Shown here piece by piece: positions 35,365-43,619 of a DNA stretch of 64,000 nt; the stretch's first letter is position 1; every line of letters begins with the position of its first letter. A program made the position numbers and the translations under genes. This DNA comes from 40CM-4-69-5 sp036556905 (GTDB lineage Bacteria; Methylomirabilota; Methylomirabilia; Rokubacteriales; CSP1-6). The notes below the pieces were generated by a model. That model was given only the letters and a program-made list of their open reading frames with translations. It searched no databases and had not been told where the DNA came from. The stretch spans positions 62,001 through 126,000 of the forward strand of contig DATBIM010000102.1 of NCBI GenBank assembly GCA_036556905.1, given 5' to 3'.

Positions 35365-36926
35365 GTGAAGACCAAGATCGTCCACCTCGGTGGAATATTG
35401 CTGGCGGTGGTCCTGCTTGCGGGCACGGTCGTGCCCGCTCACGCGCAGACCAGGAAACCCAACATCCTCGTCGTGTGGGGCGACGACATCGGCTACTGGA
35501 ACGTGAGCGCCTACAACCAGGGCATGATGGGCTACCGGACCCCCAACATCGACCGCATCGCTCGGGAGGGGGCGCTCTTTACCGACTGGTACGGCCAGCA
35601 AAGCTGCACCGCCGGTCGGGCCGCCTTCATCACCGGCCAGTCGCCCTTCCGGACCGGCCTGCTCAAGGTCGGGTTGCCGGGCGCCAAGGAGGGCCTGCAG
35701 AAGGAGGATGTGACCATCGCCGAGCTGCTCAAGGCCCAGGGCTACATGACCGGGCAGTTCGGCAAGAACCACCCTGGGCGATCGTGACGAGCACCTCCCC
35801 ACCGCCCACGGCTGACGAGTTCTTCGGCTCCCTCTATCACCTCAATGCCGAGGACGAGCCGGAGCACCCCGACTACTTCAAGGATCCCGAGCTGCGGAAG
35901 CGGTTCGGCACGCGGGGCGTGATCCGCGCGTGGGCCAATCCCGACGGCACCCAGAAGATCGAGACCACCGGTCCGCTGACCAAGAAGCGCATGGAGACCG
36001 TGGACGAGGACGTCACCAGAGCTGCCATCGATTTCCTGCAGCGCGCCACGGAAGCCGACAAGCCGTTCTTCCTGTGGTGGAACTCGACCCGCATGCACAT
36101 CTGGACGCGCCTCAAGCGGCCAGCCAGGGCAAGACCGGGCTCGGGATCTATCCCGACGGGATGGTCGAGCACGACGGCCACGTCGGGCAGGTTCTCAACG
36201 AGCTGAGAAAGCTGGGCCTGGAGGGCAACACCATCGTCATGTACTCGACCGATAATGGGGCCGAGAAGTTTACCTGGCCCGATGGCGGCCAGTCACCCTT
36301 CCGGGGTGAGAAGAACACCAACTGGGAGGGCGGCTACCGCGTCCCCACGGCGATCCGCTGGCCGGGCGTGATCAAGCCCGGCACCGTGCTGAACGACATC
36401 TTCGCGCACGAGGACATGCTGCCCACCCTGGTGGCGGCGGCGGGCGAGCCGAACATCAAGGAGAAGCTGCTCAAGGGCACCACGGTCGGGGGCAAGACCT
36501 TCAAGGTGCACCTCGACGGCTTCGACATCGCCAGCGCCCTCGCCGGTAAGGGGCCGAGCCCGCGCAAGGACTTCGTTTACTTCAACGATGATGGCGCGCT
36601 GGTGGCGCTCCGTTACAATCAGGGGAAGCTCGTCTTCGCGGAGCAGCGGGCTCACGGCCTGGACGTATGGCAGAACCCGTTCGTGACCCTGCGCCTGCCC
36701 AAGCTCTTCAACCTGCGCTCCGATCCGTTCGAGACCGCCGACCACGAAGGGATGGATTACACCGCTGGCGTGTGGAACACCTTTTCCTGATGTGCCGGCG
36801 CAGCAGTACGTGGGGCAATTCCTGAGCACGTTCAAGGAATTCCCGCCGCGCCAGACGGCCGGTAGCTTTGCCCTCGACCAGGTGCTGGAATCGCTCCAGA
36901 GCGGTACCCAGGGCGGCGCCCGGTGA
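35365..36926 (+). pseudogene. Arylsulfatase gene with several frameshifts
   Basis: The reading starts at GTG 35365 behind AAAGGAG, with a signal peptide (ending PAHAQ) and the sulfatase motif SCTAGRAAF with the formylglycine-type Cys81. The product is then broken. From 35774 to 35812 the sense continues in the +1 frame (LGDRDEHLPTAHG). From 35814 to about 36116 it is in a third frame (DEFFGSLYHLNAEDEPEH). From about 36117 to 36784 it shifts again (ASQGKTGLGIYPDGMVEHDG), and the tail VPAQQYVGQFL to the TGA at 36924-36926 needs one more shift. At least four short indels, near 35773, 35813, 36116 and 36785, explain this. Either a decaying gene or poor sequence; the whole length is still recognisable. 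Confidence 0.85.
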
Positions 36927-36975
36927 GTCCCGAATATTGCGAGGGGGAGAGACCGGGGGCGGTGCCGGGGCCGTG

Positions 36976-36991
36976 TGGGACCAAGGTCCCA
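36976..36991 (+). promoter_or_regulatory. Palindromic motif TGGGACC-AA-GGTCCCA, site 4
   Basis: The best of the four sites: 7-bp perfect arms separated by AA, followed by TG. It lies 36 bp before the ATG of the AI-2E-family gene at 37028, in the gap after the arylsulfatase pseudogene. Confidence 0.5.
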
Positions 36992-37027
36992 TGGGCGGGG
37001 TATCCGGTGACTGGTAGGGTCGCTCGG

Positions 37028-38098
37028 ATGGACGCACACGTGGCCCGGGACCTGACGCGCTCGACGCTGGCCGTACTGTTCATCGCCGGCATGATCGTGG
37101 CCAGCTTCTGGGTCCTGCGACCGTTCGTCCCCGCGGCGATTTGGGCCACCATGATCGTGGTGGCATCGTGGCCGCTCATGGTGCGCGTGCAGTCCGTGCT
37201 GTGGGGCCGGCGCGGATTGGCCGTGGCCGTGATGACGCTCCTGCTGCTCCTCGGCCTGCTCCTGCCGCTCGCGCTGGCCCTCACCACGATCGTGGCGCAT
37301 TCGCAGGAGATCGCCGAGGGGGTGCAGTGGCTCACGACCTGGTCGGTGCCGCCGCCGCCCGACTGGCTCGAGGGGCTGCCGCTGGTCGGCTCGCGACTCG
37401 CCGCCCGCTGGAAGGACATCGCGAGCATCCGCACCGAGGAACTCTCGGCGAGCCTGGCGCCCTACACGCGACAGATCATCGGCTGGATCCTCGGCACCGT
37501 GGGCACGATCGGGATGGTCCTGCTGCAGTTCCTGCTGGTCGTGCTGATCGCGGCGTTGCTGTATGCCTCGGGGGAGACGGTGGGCGACGGCGTGCGTCGC
37601 TTCGCGCGACGCCTGGCCGGGGCCCGGGGTGAACACTCGGCCCGGCTCGCCGCCCAGGCCATTCGCGGCGTGGCCCTGGGCATCATCGTCACCGCTCTGG
37701 TCCAGGCGTGCCTGGCCGGGTTTGGCCTGCTCGTGGCCGGCGTGCCGTATGCCGCGGTCCTGACCGCGCTGGTGTTCGCGCTCTGCATCGCGCAGCTCGG
37801 GCCCTTGCCGGTGCTGGTCCTGGCCGTCGTCTGGACCTACTGGTCGGGGAGCACCGGGTGGGCGGTCGCGTTGCTCCTCTGGACTATCTTCGTGACCGCC
37901 ATCGACAACGTGATCCGTCCGATCCTCATCCGCAAGGGCGCCGATCTGCCGCTGTGGCTGGTGTTCAGCGGCGTCGTCGGCGGCCTGCTGGCCTTCGGCG
38001 TCGTCGGCCTCTTCGTGGGGCCGGTCGTGCTCGCCGTCAGCTACTCGCTCCTCGCCGACTGGATCAACACGGCAGAACCCGCACCTGTCACCGACTGA
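37028..38098 (+). CDS. AI-2E/PerM-family membrane protein
   Basis: A 356-residue membrane protein of the family that includes TqsA, PerM and YdiK. Paired N-terminal spans are followed by a soluble segment (about 100-150), then four to five spans with IRGVALGIIVTALVQACLAGFGLLVAG and the family-typical DNVIRPILIRKGADLPLWLVFSGVVGG-like block, of which IDNVIRPILI is the key part. Members export autoinducer-2 in some species or exchange sodium for protons; substrate here is unknown. ATG 37028 was chosen because it opens directly on the first amphipathic helix and lies behind palindrome site 4. Confidence 0.88.
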   Translation: MDAHVARDLTRSTLAVLFIAGMIVASFWVLRPFVPAAIWATMIVVASWPLMVRVQSVLWGRRGLAVAVMTLLLLLGLLLPLALALTTIVAHSQEIAEGVQWLTTWSVPPPPDWLEGLPLVGSRLAARWKDIASIRTEELSASLAPYTRQIIGWILGTVGTIGMVLLQFLLVVLIAALLYASGETVGDGVRRFARRLAGARGEHSARLAAQAIRGVALGIIVTALVQACLAGFGLLVAGVPYAAVLTALVFALCIAQLGPLPVLVLAVVWTYWSGSTGWAVALLLWTIFVTAIDNVIRPILIRKGADLPLWLVFSGVVGGLLAFGVVGLFVGPVVLAVSYSLLADWINTAEPAPVTD

Positions 38099-38111
38099 AA
38101 GGAGGCCCCTG

Positions 38112-38582
38112 ATGTTCCTGCGCATCGCCGTCGTCGTGCTGGCATTGCTCGTCGCCGTTCCCACCTTCGCCCAGGACCGGCCCGCGGACACGATGCAGCT
38201 CGTGCGCGAGAAGGTCCGCGCCGACAAGAAGCTGCTGGTGGCCCAGAACATGGGTCTGACCGAGGCCGAGGCCAAGGGATTCTGGCCCGTCTACGAGGGC
38301 TACCAGCAGGAGCTCGACAAGATCTACGCGCGGATGGGCAAGGCCATCACGGACTACGCGAAGGCCTACAATGGGGATACGCTGACCGATGAGCAGGCCC
38401 GCAAGCTGAACGCCGAGGTGCTCGACATCGACGTCGCCGAGGCCGGTCTGGCCAAGACGTACGCGGGAAGGCTCGACAAGATCCTGCCCGCCAAGAAGGT
38501 CGCCCGCTATCTGCAAATCGAGCGGAAGATCCGGGCGGTCTTGCGCCACGAGCTGGCGGAAGCGATTCCGCTGGTAAAGTAG
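38112..38582 (+). CDS. Small exported helical protein, function unknown
   Basis: A 156-residue protein with an excellent ribosome site (GAAAGGAGG) and a signal peptide (about 1-21, ending TFAQD). The mature part is predicted largely helical, with the pattern GLTEAEAKGFWPVYEGYQQELDKI repeated loosely in KILPAKKVARYLQIERKIRAV. That second pattern recalls Spy/CpxP-like periplasmic proteins, but no LTxxQ repeat is present, so I do not assign the family. Between the AI-2E-type gene (13 bp) and the repeat protein, probably in one run controlled from site 4. Confidence 0.75.
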   Translation: MFLRIAVVVLALLVAVPTFAQDRPADTMQLVREKVRADKKLLVAQNMGLTEAEAKGFWPVYEGYQQELDKIYARMGKAITDYAKAYNGDTLTDEQARKLNAEVLDIDVAEAGLAKTYAGRLDKILPAKKVARYLQIERKIRAVLRHELAEAIPLVK

Positions 38583-38645
38583 TCGGGAGCCAGCTGGCAG
38601 CGGGCCAGCAGGGAGTCCCCGGCCGATGAACGAGAGGAGCGTGTG

Positions 38646-39170
38646 ATGAAGAGATGGATAGCGCTGGTCCCCGGAATTCTGGTCGCGATGGTCCCGGTCG
38701 TCTCGTCGGCGCAGTCGTGTCCGCCTGAGGTGGACCAGGCCAAGAAGATGCTCTCGACGGTCGTCAGCGCCCAGAAGGCGGCCCAGGCTCCCCGGCAGCT
38801 CGCCGGAGCCCGCGGGAAGGATGCGCAAGCGCCCCGGGGCCAGGACGCGCAGGCCCCACGCGGCCAGGATGCGCAGGCTCCGCGGGGGCAAGACGCCCAG
38901 GCGCCCCGGGGCCAGGACGCGCAAGCTCCACGCGGCCAGGACGCGCAAGCGCCCCGGGGGCAGGACGCTCAGGCTCCGCGCGGACAGGACGCGCAGGCTC
39001 CGCGAGCAGCCGCCAGTGCCCCCAGCGCCCCCGATCGCGCCAAGAGCACCGCGGTCAACAACGCTCGGAAGCTCATTCAGCAGGCGGAGCTCGCCTGCAA
39101 GCAGAAGGACAATCCTCAGGCCAGCGCGTACGCGAACGCGGCCATGGCGTTGCTCACTTACGCGAGGTAG
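38646..39170 (+). CDS. Exported protein with eight GQDAQAPR repeats
   Basis: A 174-residue exported protein. Signal peptide about 1-23 (ending VSSAQS), then a short helix with a Cys (SCPPEVDQAKKML), then eight consecutive 8-residue units of GQDAQAPR (first unit GKDAQAPR) and a C-terminal helical part with ELACKQKDNPQ. Similar exported proteins without the repeat have the same flanks, in my reading, so the array looks inserted into a linker. ATG 38646 follows GGAGCGTGTG; GTG 38643 is also possible. Function unknown; a flexible periplasmic spacer is plausible. Confidence 0.8.
   Translation: MKRWIALVPGILVAMVPVVSSAQSCPPEVDQAKKMLSTVVSAQKAAQAPRQLAGARGKDAQAPRGQDAQAPRGQDAQAPRGQDAQAPRGQDAQAPRGQDAQAPRGQDAQAPRGQDAQAPRAAASAPSAPDRAKSTAVNNARKLIQQAELACKQKDNPQASAYANAAMALLTYAR
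38814..39005 (+). repeat. Eight tandem 24-bp units inside the coding region
   Basis: Eight in-frame 24-bp units, each encoding G(Q/K)DAQAPR. Units differ at third positions (GCGCCCCGG, GCTCCACGC, GCTCCGCGG and others), while the protein is constant apart from the Lys in unit 1. Alternation of two or three codon styles suggests block duplication followed by synonymous drift under selection on the protein. Confidence 0.95.
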
Positions 39171-39189
39171 GGGGGCAGGGTCGCGGCCG

Positions 39190-40059
39190 ATGCCCTACGA
39201 GACTTCGATCATCGACAGCATCCTGCACCCCTCCGATTTTTCCGAGGCCAGCGAGGTCGCGTTTGCCCACGCGCTCAAGGCGGCGCTGGTCGCGCAATCG
39301 CGACTCACCCTCTTCCACGTCTCGCCGGACATGCACGGCGAGTGGAGCGATTTCCCCGGCGTGCGTCGGACGCTGGAGCGCTGGGGCCTGATTCCACCCG
39401 ACAGTCCCCGGTCCGCCGTCCCCAGCCTCGGCATCCAGGTGGACAAGATCATCGCCTACGAACGCAACCCGGTGTCGTCCGTGCTCCGCTACCTCGACAC
39501 GCATCCGGCCGACCTCATCGTGCTGGCTCCGCATCGCGAGGAGGGCGGCACGCACTGGTTCCGCGCGTCCGTCTCCGAGCCGGTCGCGCGCAAATCGGGT
39601 CAGGCCACGCTCTTCGTGCCGCATGGCGTGAAAGGGTTCGTGTCGCTCCAGGACGGCTCCGTGTCTCTGCAACGCATTCTGATTCCGGTGGCGGCCAGGC
39701 CGCGAGCCCAGTCAGCGATCGCCGGCGGTGCCCGTCTGGTCAGCCGGCTGTCTTGTCCGACGGGAACGTTCACCGTGCTGCACGTCGGGACCGCCGGCGA
39801 CATGCCGGCGATCCATCCCCCCCAGGTGCCGGGCTGGCAGTGGGATCGGGTCACCAAGGTCGGCGACGTCGTCGACACCATTCTCGACACGGCCCAGCGC
39901 ACCCGGGCCGACCTCATCGTGATGAGCACCGACGGACGGAACGGCTTTCTCGATGCGCTTCGGGGCAGCCACAGCGAGCGCATCCTGCGCCGTTCGCCGT
40001 GTCCGCTACTGGCGATTCCCGAGACGGCCTTCGTCGCGGAGGCGCTGAAGCAGGATTGA
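39190..40059 (+). CDS. Tandem universal stress protein (two UspA domains)
   Basis: A 289-residue cytoplasmic protein with two Usp folds. Domain 1 (about 8-145) opens IIDSILHPSDFSEASEVAFAHAL and has DLIVLAPH and the tail ARKSGQATLFVPHG. Domain 2 (about 160-280) opens ILIPVAARPRAQSAI and ends RADLIVMSTDGRNGF ... RILRRSPCPLLAIPE. The ATP-binding G-2x-G-9x-G(S/T) motif is only partly kept in domain 2 (STDGRNGFLDALRGSHSERIL) and unclear in domain 1. It closes the run 37028-40059 and fits a stress theme. Confidence 0.9.
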   Translation: MPYETSIIDSILHPSDFSEASEVAFAHALKAALVAQSRLTLFHVSPDMHGEWSDFPGVRRTLERWGLIPPDSPRSAVPSLGIQVDKIIAYERNPVSSVLRYLDTHPADLIVLAPHREEGGTHWFRASVSEPVARKSGQATLFVPHGVKGFVSLQDGSVSLQRILIPVAARPRAQSAIAGGARLVSRLSCPTGTFTVLHVGTAGDMPAIHPPQVPGWQWDRVTKVGDVVDTILDTAQRTRADLIVMSTDGRNGFLDALRGSHSERILRRSPCPLLAIPETAFVAEALKQD

Positions 40060-40103
40060 CGGCGCCCGGGCGCCGGCCCGGTCACCAGACACGGAACACC
40101 GAG

Positions 40104-40943
40104 TCAGTCGAGATCGAAGGTTCGCCCCTCGGCGGCCGGCGTCACCGGGAAGTCGGGGTGGGCGTCGGCGAGGGCGGCAGCGATCGCCTTTTCGAGCGCG
40201 GCGTCGTCCCGCCCGGGATCATGATGAAACGGGACCAGGTGCTTGACCCCGGCCAGCCGGGCGAAGGCGAGGGCGTCGTGCATCGTGCTGTGTCCCCAGC
40301 CGGCGTGTCGGGGGTACTCCTCGCGGGTGTATTGCGCGTCGTGGAGAAGGAGGTCGACGCCCTGCGCCAGGTCGAAGCCGGAGGTCCATTCCGCATCGAG
40401 GGGAAAGCGGCGCGCCCCGAGTGCCGGCTCGTGGTCGGGAAGATAGGCGAGGGAGGCCCGTTCGGTCTCGATCCGGTAGCCGACCGTCGGACCCGGGTGG
40501 CACACGCGCGCCGCCCGGATCCGGAATGGGCCGATGGAGAAGTGTCCCCGACCCGTGTGGTGCAGCTCGAGCCGGCACGGTAGGTCGCGCAGCAGCACGG
40601 GGAACAGGGGCGGGGCGAGGTACCGTCGGAGGCGCGCCTCGAGGCTCAGCGTGGCGCTGGCCGGTCCCCAGATGTGGACTTCCATGGCGGGGTTGTAGAG
40701 GGGACCGAAGAACCCCAGCCCGATGATGTGATCCATGTGAAGGTGGGTCAGCAGCACGTCTATCCGGCGCACCCTCGGGGGCAGCTCGAGCGCAAGCGAT
40801 CGGATCCCCGTTCCCGCGTCGAGAACCAGCACCGTGTCATCCGGGCCCGTCACGCGCACACACGAGGTGTTGCCGCCGTAGCGGGCCGTGGCCCAGCCGG
40901 GCGCCGCCAGGGAGCCGCGCACGCCGTAGGGTATGACCTTCAT
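40104..40943 (-). CDS. MBL-fold metallo-hydrolase
   Basis: A 279-residue metallo-beta-lactamase-fold protein with the metal-binding signature THLHMDHIIGL (HxHxDH), a later His in CHPGPTVGY, Asp in LLHDAQYT, and a final His in PFHHDPG. RGSLAAPG at the N-terminus and the order of motifs match the Lactamase_B_2 / PqsE-like hydrolases rather than antibiotic-hydrolysing enzymes. Start ATG overlaps the stop of the PAS gene (ATGA). Similar PAS-plus-MBL pairs could form a sensing/second-messenger unit; substrate is unknown. Confidence 0.87.
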   Translation of the reverse strand: MKVIPYGVRGSLAAPGWATARYGGNTSCVRVTGPDDTVLVLDAGTGIRSLALELPPRVRRIDVLLTHLHMDHIIGLGFFGPLYNPAMEVHIWGPASATLSLEARLRRYLAPPLFPVLLRDLPCRLELHHTGRGHFSIGPFRIRAARVCHPGPTVGYRIETERASLAYLPDHEPALGARRFPLDAEWTSGFDLAQGVDLLLHDAQYTREEYPRHAGWGHSTMHDALAFARLAGVKHLVPFHHDPGRDDAALEKAIAAALADAHPDFPVTPAAEGRTFDLD

Positions 40944-41350
40944 GGTCCCTGGTGCTCCCAGAACATCGCCACGGCCCCCAGAAGGCGTTCCTCCTGGTCG
41001 ATGATGGGGAAGGCCGTGAGCTCGACCTGCAGCCGCACGCGATCGCTGCGGCGCAGCAGCCAGCGTCGGGCATGCGCGGGGCGCCGCTGCTGCAGCGCGA
41101 TGAGCAGGGGCCGTCTGGGGTCTTCCGAGCCGTCGTCGGGATCATCGCTCAGCTCGACGAGCCGGTCGGCCTCCTCCGGATCGATGCGGCCAGTCTCCTC
41201 GAAGCGTACGCCGAGAATCCGCTCGGCCGGCTCGTTGTAGAAGATGACCGTCCCCGTCGTGTCCATGACCAGCACCGGCACGAAGAGGTACCCCGCCAGG
41301 TGGCGGACGAGGATCATCTCCACGGGCTGCTGCGTCGTCTCGGTGGTCAT
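40940..41350 (-). CDS. Stand-alone PAS-domain protein
   Basis: A 136-residue cytoplasmic protein consisting of one PAS domain: LAGYLFVPVLVMDTTGTVIFYNEPAERILG is the PAS core start, and the C-terminal strand reads LQVELTAFPIIDQEERLLGAVAMFWE. No kinase, cyclase or DNA-binding domain is attached. Starts 8 bp after the oxidase subunit I stop and ends overlapping the MBL gene. Its position between a terminal oxidase and an MBL protein makes a redox or oxygen-sensing adaptor likely; cofactor-binding residues cannot be judged here. Confidence 0.85.
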   Translation of the reverse strand: MTTETTQQPVEMILVRHLAGYLFVPVLVMDTTGTVIFYNEPAERILGVRFEETGRIDPEEADRLVELSDDPDDGSEDPRRPLLIALQQRRPAHARRWLLRRSDRVRLQVELTAFPIIDQEERLLGAVAMFWEHQGP

Positions 41351-41358
41351 GGCGGCCC

Positions 41359-42987
41359 TCACCAGACCCGGAAGCCGGGAGAAATAAACGGGGTGGTGGC
41401 GGCGAGCCGCACCAGCGTCGGCCCGTAGGCGACGGCGATCAGGATCACCGCCAGCGCCAGCCACGGCCGCCACCGATCCAGGAAGGCCGGTGACTGATCC
41501 GCCCCCGACAGGGCCTCGGCGAACTCGAGGGCCGGCTGCTCGGAGCGTCGTGAGGCCGTCACCGTCAGCACCATGTTGAGGAAGTAGAGCAGCGCGCTGA
41601 CGAAGAGCAGGGCCCCCCCGATGCCGACCAGCGGCAGCAGGCTCTTCCAGTCCGGCTGCATGTAGGAGATGTGGCCGATCATGGTGCGGCGCGGCATCCC
41701 GCGCAGCCCCAGCTCGTGCAGCGAGGGCGAGAAGATCATCATGCCGGCGAACCAGAGCCAGACCTGGCCCAGAGCCAGCCGGGAGCTCCAGAGCGGGCGC
41801 CCGGCCAGGTGCGGCACCAGCCAGTACGTGATGCCCATGAAGGTGAGGGTGACCGCGGTGCCAACCGTGAGGTGCAGGTGCCCGACGATGTAGGCCGTGT
41901 TGTGCACGACCATGTTCACGTTGAACGACGCGTTGACCAGCCCGCCGATGCCGCCGAAGGCGAACAGCACCATGGCCAGGACCTGCGCGGCCAGGGACGG
42001 ATCGCCCCAGGGAAGCTTGCCGAACCAGGCCACCCAGCCCGTCCCGCCCCGCGCCCGGCCTCCGGTCTCCAGGGAGGCCACGACGTTGAAGAAGGTGAGC
42101 AGGCTCGGGAAGAAGACGGCGAAGGTGAGCAGCGCGTGCAGGAGCTTCCAGCCCTGATGAATGCCGGGATCGGCGTACTGGTGATGGATGCCGATCGGCG
42201 TGGAGAGGATCAAGAACAGGATGAACGAGGTCCGGGCCATCGGATCGCTGAACAGCTTGCCGCCGGCCTGCCGGGGGACCAGCGTGTACCAGGAGACGTA
42301 GGCCGGTAGCAGCCAGAAGTACACGATGGGGTGGCCTGTGAACCAGAACAGCGTCCGGGCCAGCAGGGCGTCGGTGCCGCTCAGCAGGCCCACCGACCAC
42401 GGGATGATCATGAAGAGCATCTCGGCGGCCAGGCCCAGCGAGGCGATGGTCCACATCACAAACGTGACCAGCGACATGAACGCCGGGAGAGGCGTGCGGA
42501 CCGCGGGGTTCCGGGTCCGCCAGGCGCGCCAGGTGAGGGCCAGATTCCACGTGACCAGCCAGGTGCCGGCCACCACCAGCGTGAGGCCGATGTAAAAGGC
42601 CCAGTGGGCCTTGAGCGGCGGGTAGAAGGTGAACATCACCGTCGCCGCGTTGCCAACCAGCGGGATGCTGGCCAGCGCGAGCCCCGCCGTCATGATCCAG
42701 AAGGTCAGCCAGCCGAGCCCGGCGCTGGCCAGCGGCACGCCGAGCGACCGGCTGAGAACGAACGGCAGGAACCCGCAGATGAAGAACGTGGTCCACACGA
42801 GCGCGTTGAGGACGCCGTGGATCGAGAGGCTGTGGTAGTGGGAGCGGACCACCGGCGCCAGCGACGGGTAGACCTCGAGGCCCGCGTACTCCAGGGCCTG
42901 GAAGAGGCCGGTGGTCACGCCGCCGAACAGGGCGACGAGGGCAACGATCAGATTAGCGGCAGCCAGCCGCCGCTCGGTCGCCGTCAT
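41359..42987 (-). CDS. cbaA: ba3-type cytochrome c oxidase subunit I
   Basis: A 542-residue haem-copper oxidase subunit with about 13 spans. Haem ligands are in RSHYHSLSIHGVLNALVW and GHLHLTVGTAV. The CuB site has FWFTGHPIVYFWLLPAY and IHHQYADPG. HPIVY in place of HPEVY, as well as the lack of D-channel residues, is typical of B-family (ba3) oxidases such as Thermus CbaA, which have high oxygen affinity and a single proton channel. Start ATG overlaps the subunit II stop. Reduces O2 to water with electrons from cytochrome c in the inner membrane. Confidence 0.93.
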   Translation of the reverse strand: MTATERRLAAANLIVALVALFGGVTTGLFQALEYAGLEVYPSLAPVVRSHYHSLSIHGVLNALVWTTFFICGFLPFVLSRSLGVPLASAGLGWLTFWIMTAGLALASIPLVGNAATVMFTFYPPLKAHWAFYIGLTLVVAGTWLVTWNLALTWRAWRTRNPAVRTPLPAFMSLVTFVMWTIASLGLAAEMLFMIIPWSVGLLSGTDALLARTLFWFTGHPIVYFWLLPAYVSWYTLVPRQAGGKLFSDPMARTSFILFLILSTPIGIHHQYADPGIHQGWKLLHALLTFAVFFPSLLTFFNVVASLETGGRARGGTGWVAWFGKLPWGDPSLAAQVLAMVLFAFGGIGGLVNASFNVNMVVHNTAYIVGHLHLTVGTAVTLTFMGITYWLVPHLAGRPLWSSRLALGQVWLWFAGMMIFSPSLHELGLRGMPRRTMIGHISYMQPDWKSLLPLVGIGGALLFVSALLYFLNMVLTVTASRRSEQPALEFAEALSGADQSPAFLDRWRPWLALAVILIAVAYGPTLVRLAATTPFISPGFRVW

Positions 42988-43478
42988 GGTCTGGGCTCGA
43001 CGATGATCTTGCCGGCCATGGTGTGGTGGGCGATGCCGCAGTATTCGTGGCAGATGATCGGGTACTCGCCCGGCGTGTCGAAGCGCGCCTGGGCGTGGGA
43101 GATCTGTCCGGGCAACACCATCACGTTGATGTTGTGGCGGGGCACCAGGAGCCCGTGGACCACGTCCTTGCTGGTGGCCCAGAAGTGCACCGTGGATCCG
43201 GCCGGCACCCGGATCTCGTTGGGCGCGAAGGTCCAGATCTGTGCGGTCAGCCGGACCTCGTACTGCCCGGGCGCGATCTGCACGACCCCGGGCTCCTTGA
43301 AGAGCGAGTGCTCGGCGACCTTGGTGGGATCGATCCGGCCCTGGTCGCCCACCAGGTTGATGCCGGCCCCGAACGCCGTCACGGCCAGGGCGGCGAGCAT
43401 GCCCACGGGGATGGCGAAGCTCGGCAGGATCCAGGCCAGCTCCCAGAGGTGGACGGTCGTGGATCGCCGCGTGGCCAT
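42984..43478 (-). CDS. cbaB: ba3-type cytochrome c oxidase subunit II
   Basis: A 164-residue subunit with a single N-terminal span (about 12-38) and a CuA cupredoxin domain. The CuA ligands are complete: Cys143, Cys147, His151 and Met154 in CHEYCGIAHHTM, plus an earlier His in VVHGLLVP. Short length and one span are characteristic of the B-family (Thermus CbaB about 168 residues). Gene order IIa-II-I with overlaps matches known ba3 operons. Confidence 0.93.
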   Translation of the reverse strand: MATRRSTTVHLWELAWILPSFAIPVGMLAALAVTAFGAGINLVGDQGRIDPTKVAEHSLFKEPGVVQIAPGQYEVRLTAQIWTFAPNEIRVPAGSTVHFWATSKDVVHGLLVPRHNINVMVLPGQISHAQARFDTPGEYPIICHEYCGIAHHTMAGKIIVEPRP

Positions 43479-43482
43479 AACG

Positions 43483-43599
43483 TCAGCTCCGCCAGATCCG
43501 CAGATAGGTGTTGATCCAGAATGCCGCCAGGATGGCCAGGTAGATCAGGATGAACAGGAGCGCGCCGCGCGGCTGCGCTTCGCCCTCGGGCTCGTCCAC
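43483..43599 (-). CDS. Small cytochrome c oxidase subunit IIa-like protein, 38 aa
   Basis: A 38-codon gene with GTG start at 43597-43599, preceded by GGGGAGGG, 4 bp before subunit II. The product has an acidic N-terminus (VDEPEGEAQPRG) and one hydrophobic span (ALLFILIYLAILAAFW) ending NTYLRIWRS. Thermus ba3 oxidase contains a 34-residue single-span subunit IIa encoded at the same place, so I assign this by position, size and topology. It is easily missed because of its length. Confidence 0.8.
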   Translation of the reverse strand: MDEPEGEAQPRGALLFILIYLAILAAFWINTYLRIWRS

Positions 43600-43619
43600 G
43601 GGCGGCCCTCCCCGGGGTG

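Noticed and set aside
38814..39005. CRISPR-like array
   Set aside because: Units are 24 bp directly joined without spacers, are in frame and encode a constant octapeptide, so this is a coding tandem repeat.
40061..40074. GGCGCCCGGGCGCC as a terminator between Usp and MBL genes
   Set aside because: It is a perfect palindrome but has no loop and no T-run, and such GC palindromes are frequent by chance in this composition.
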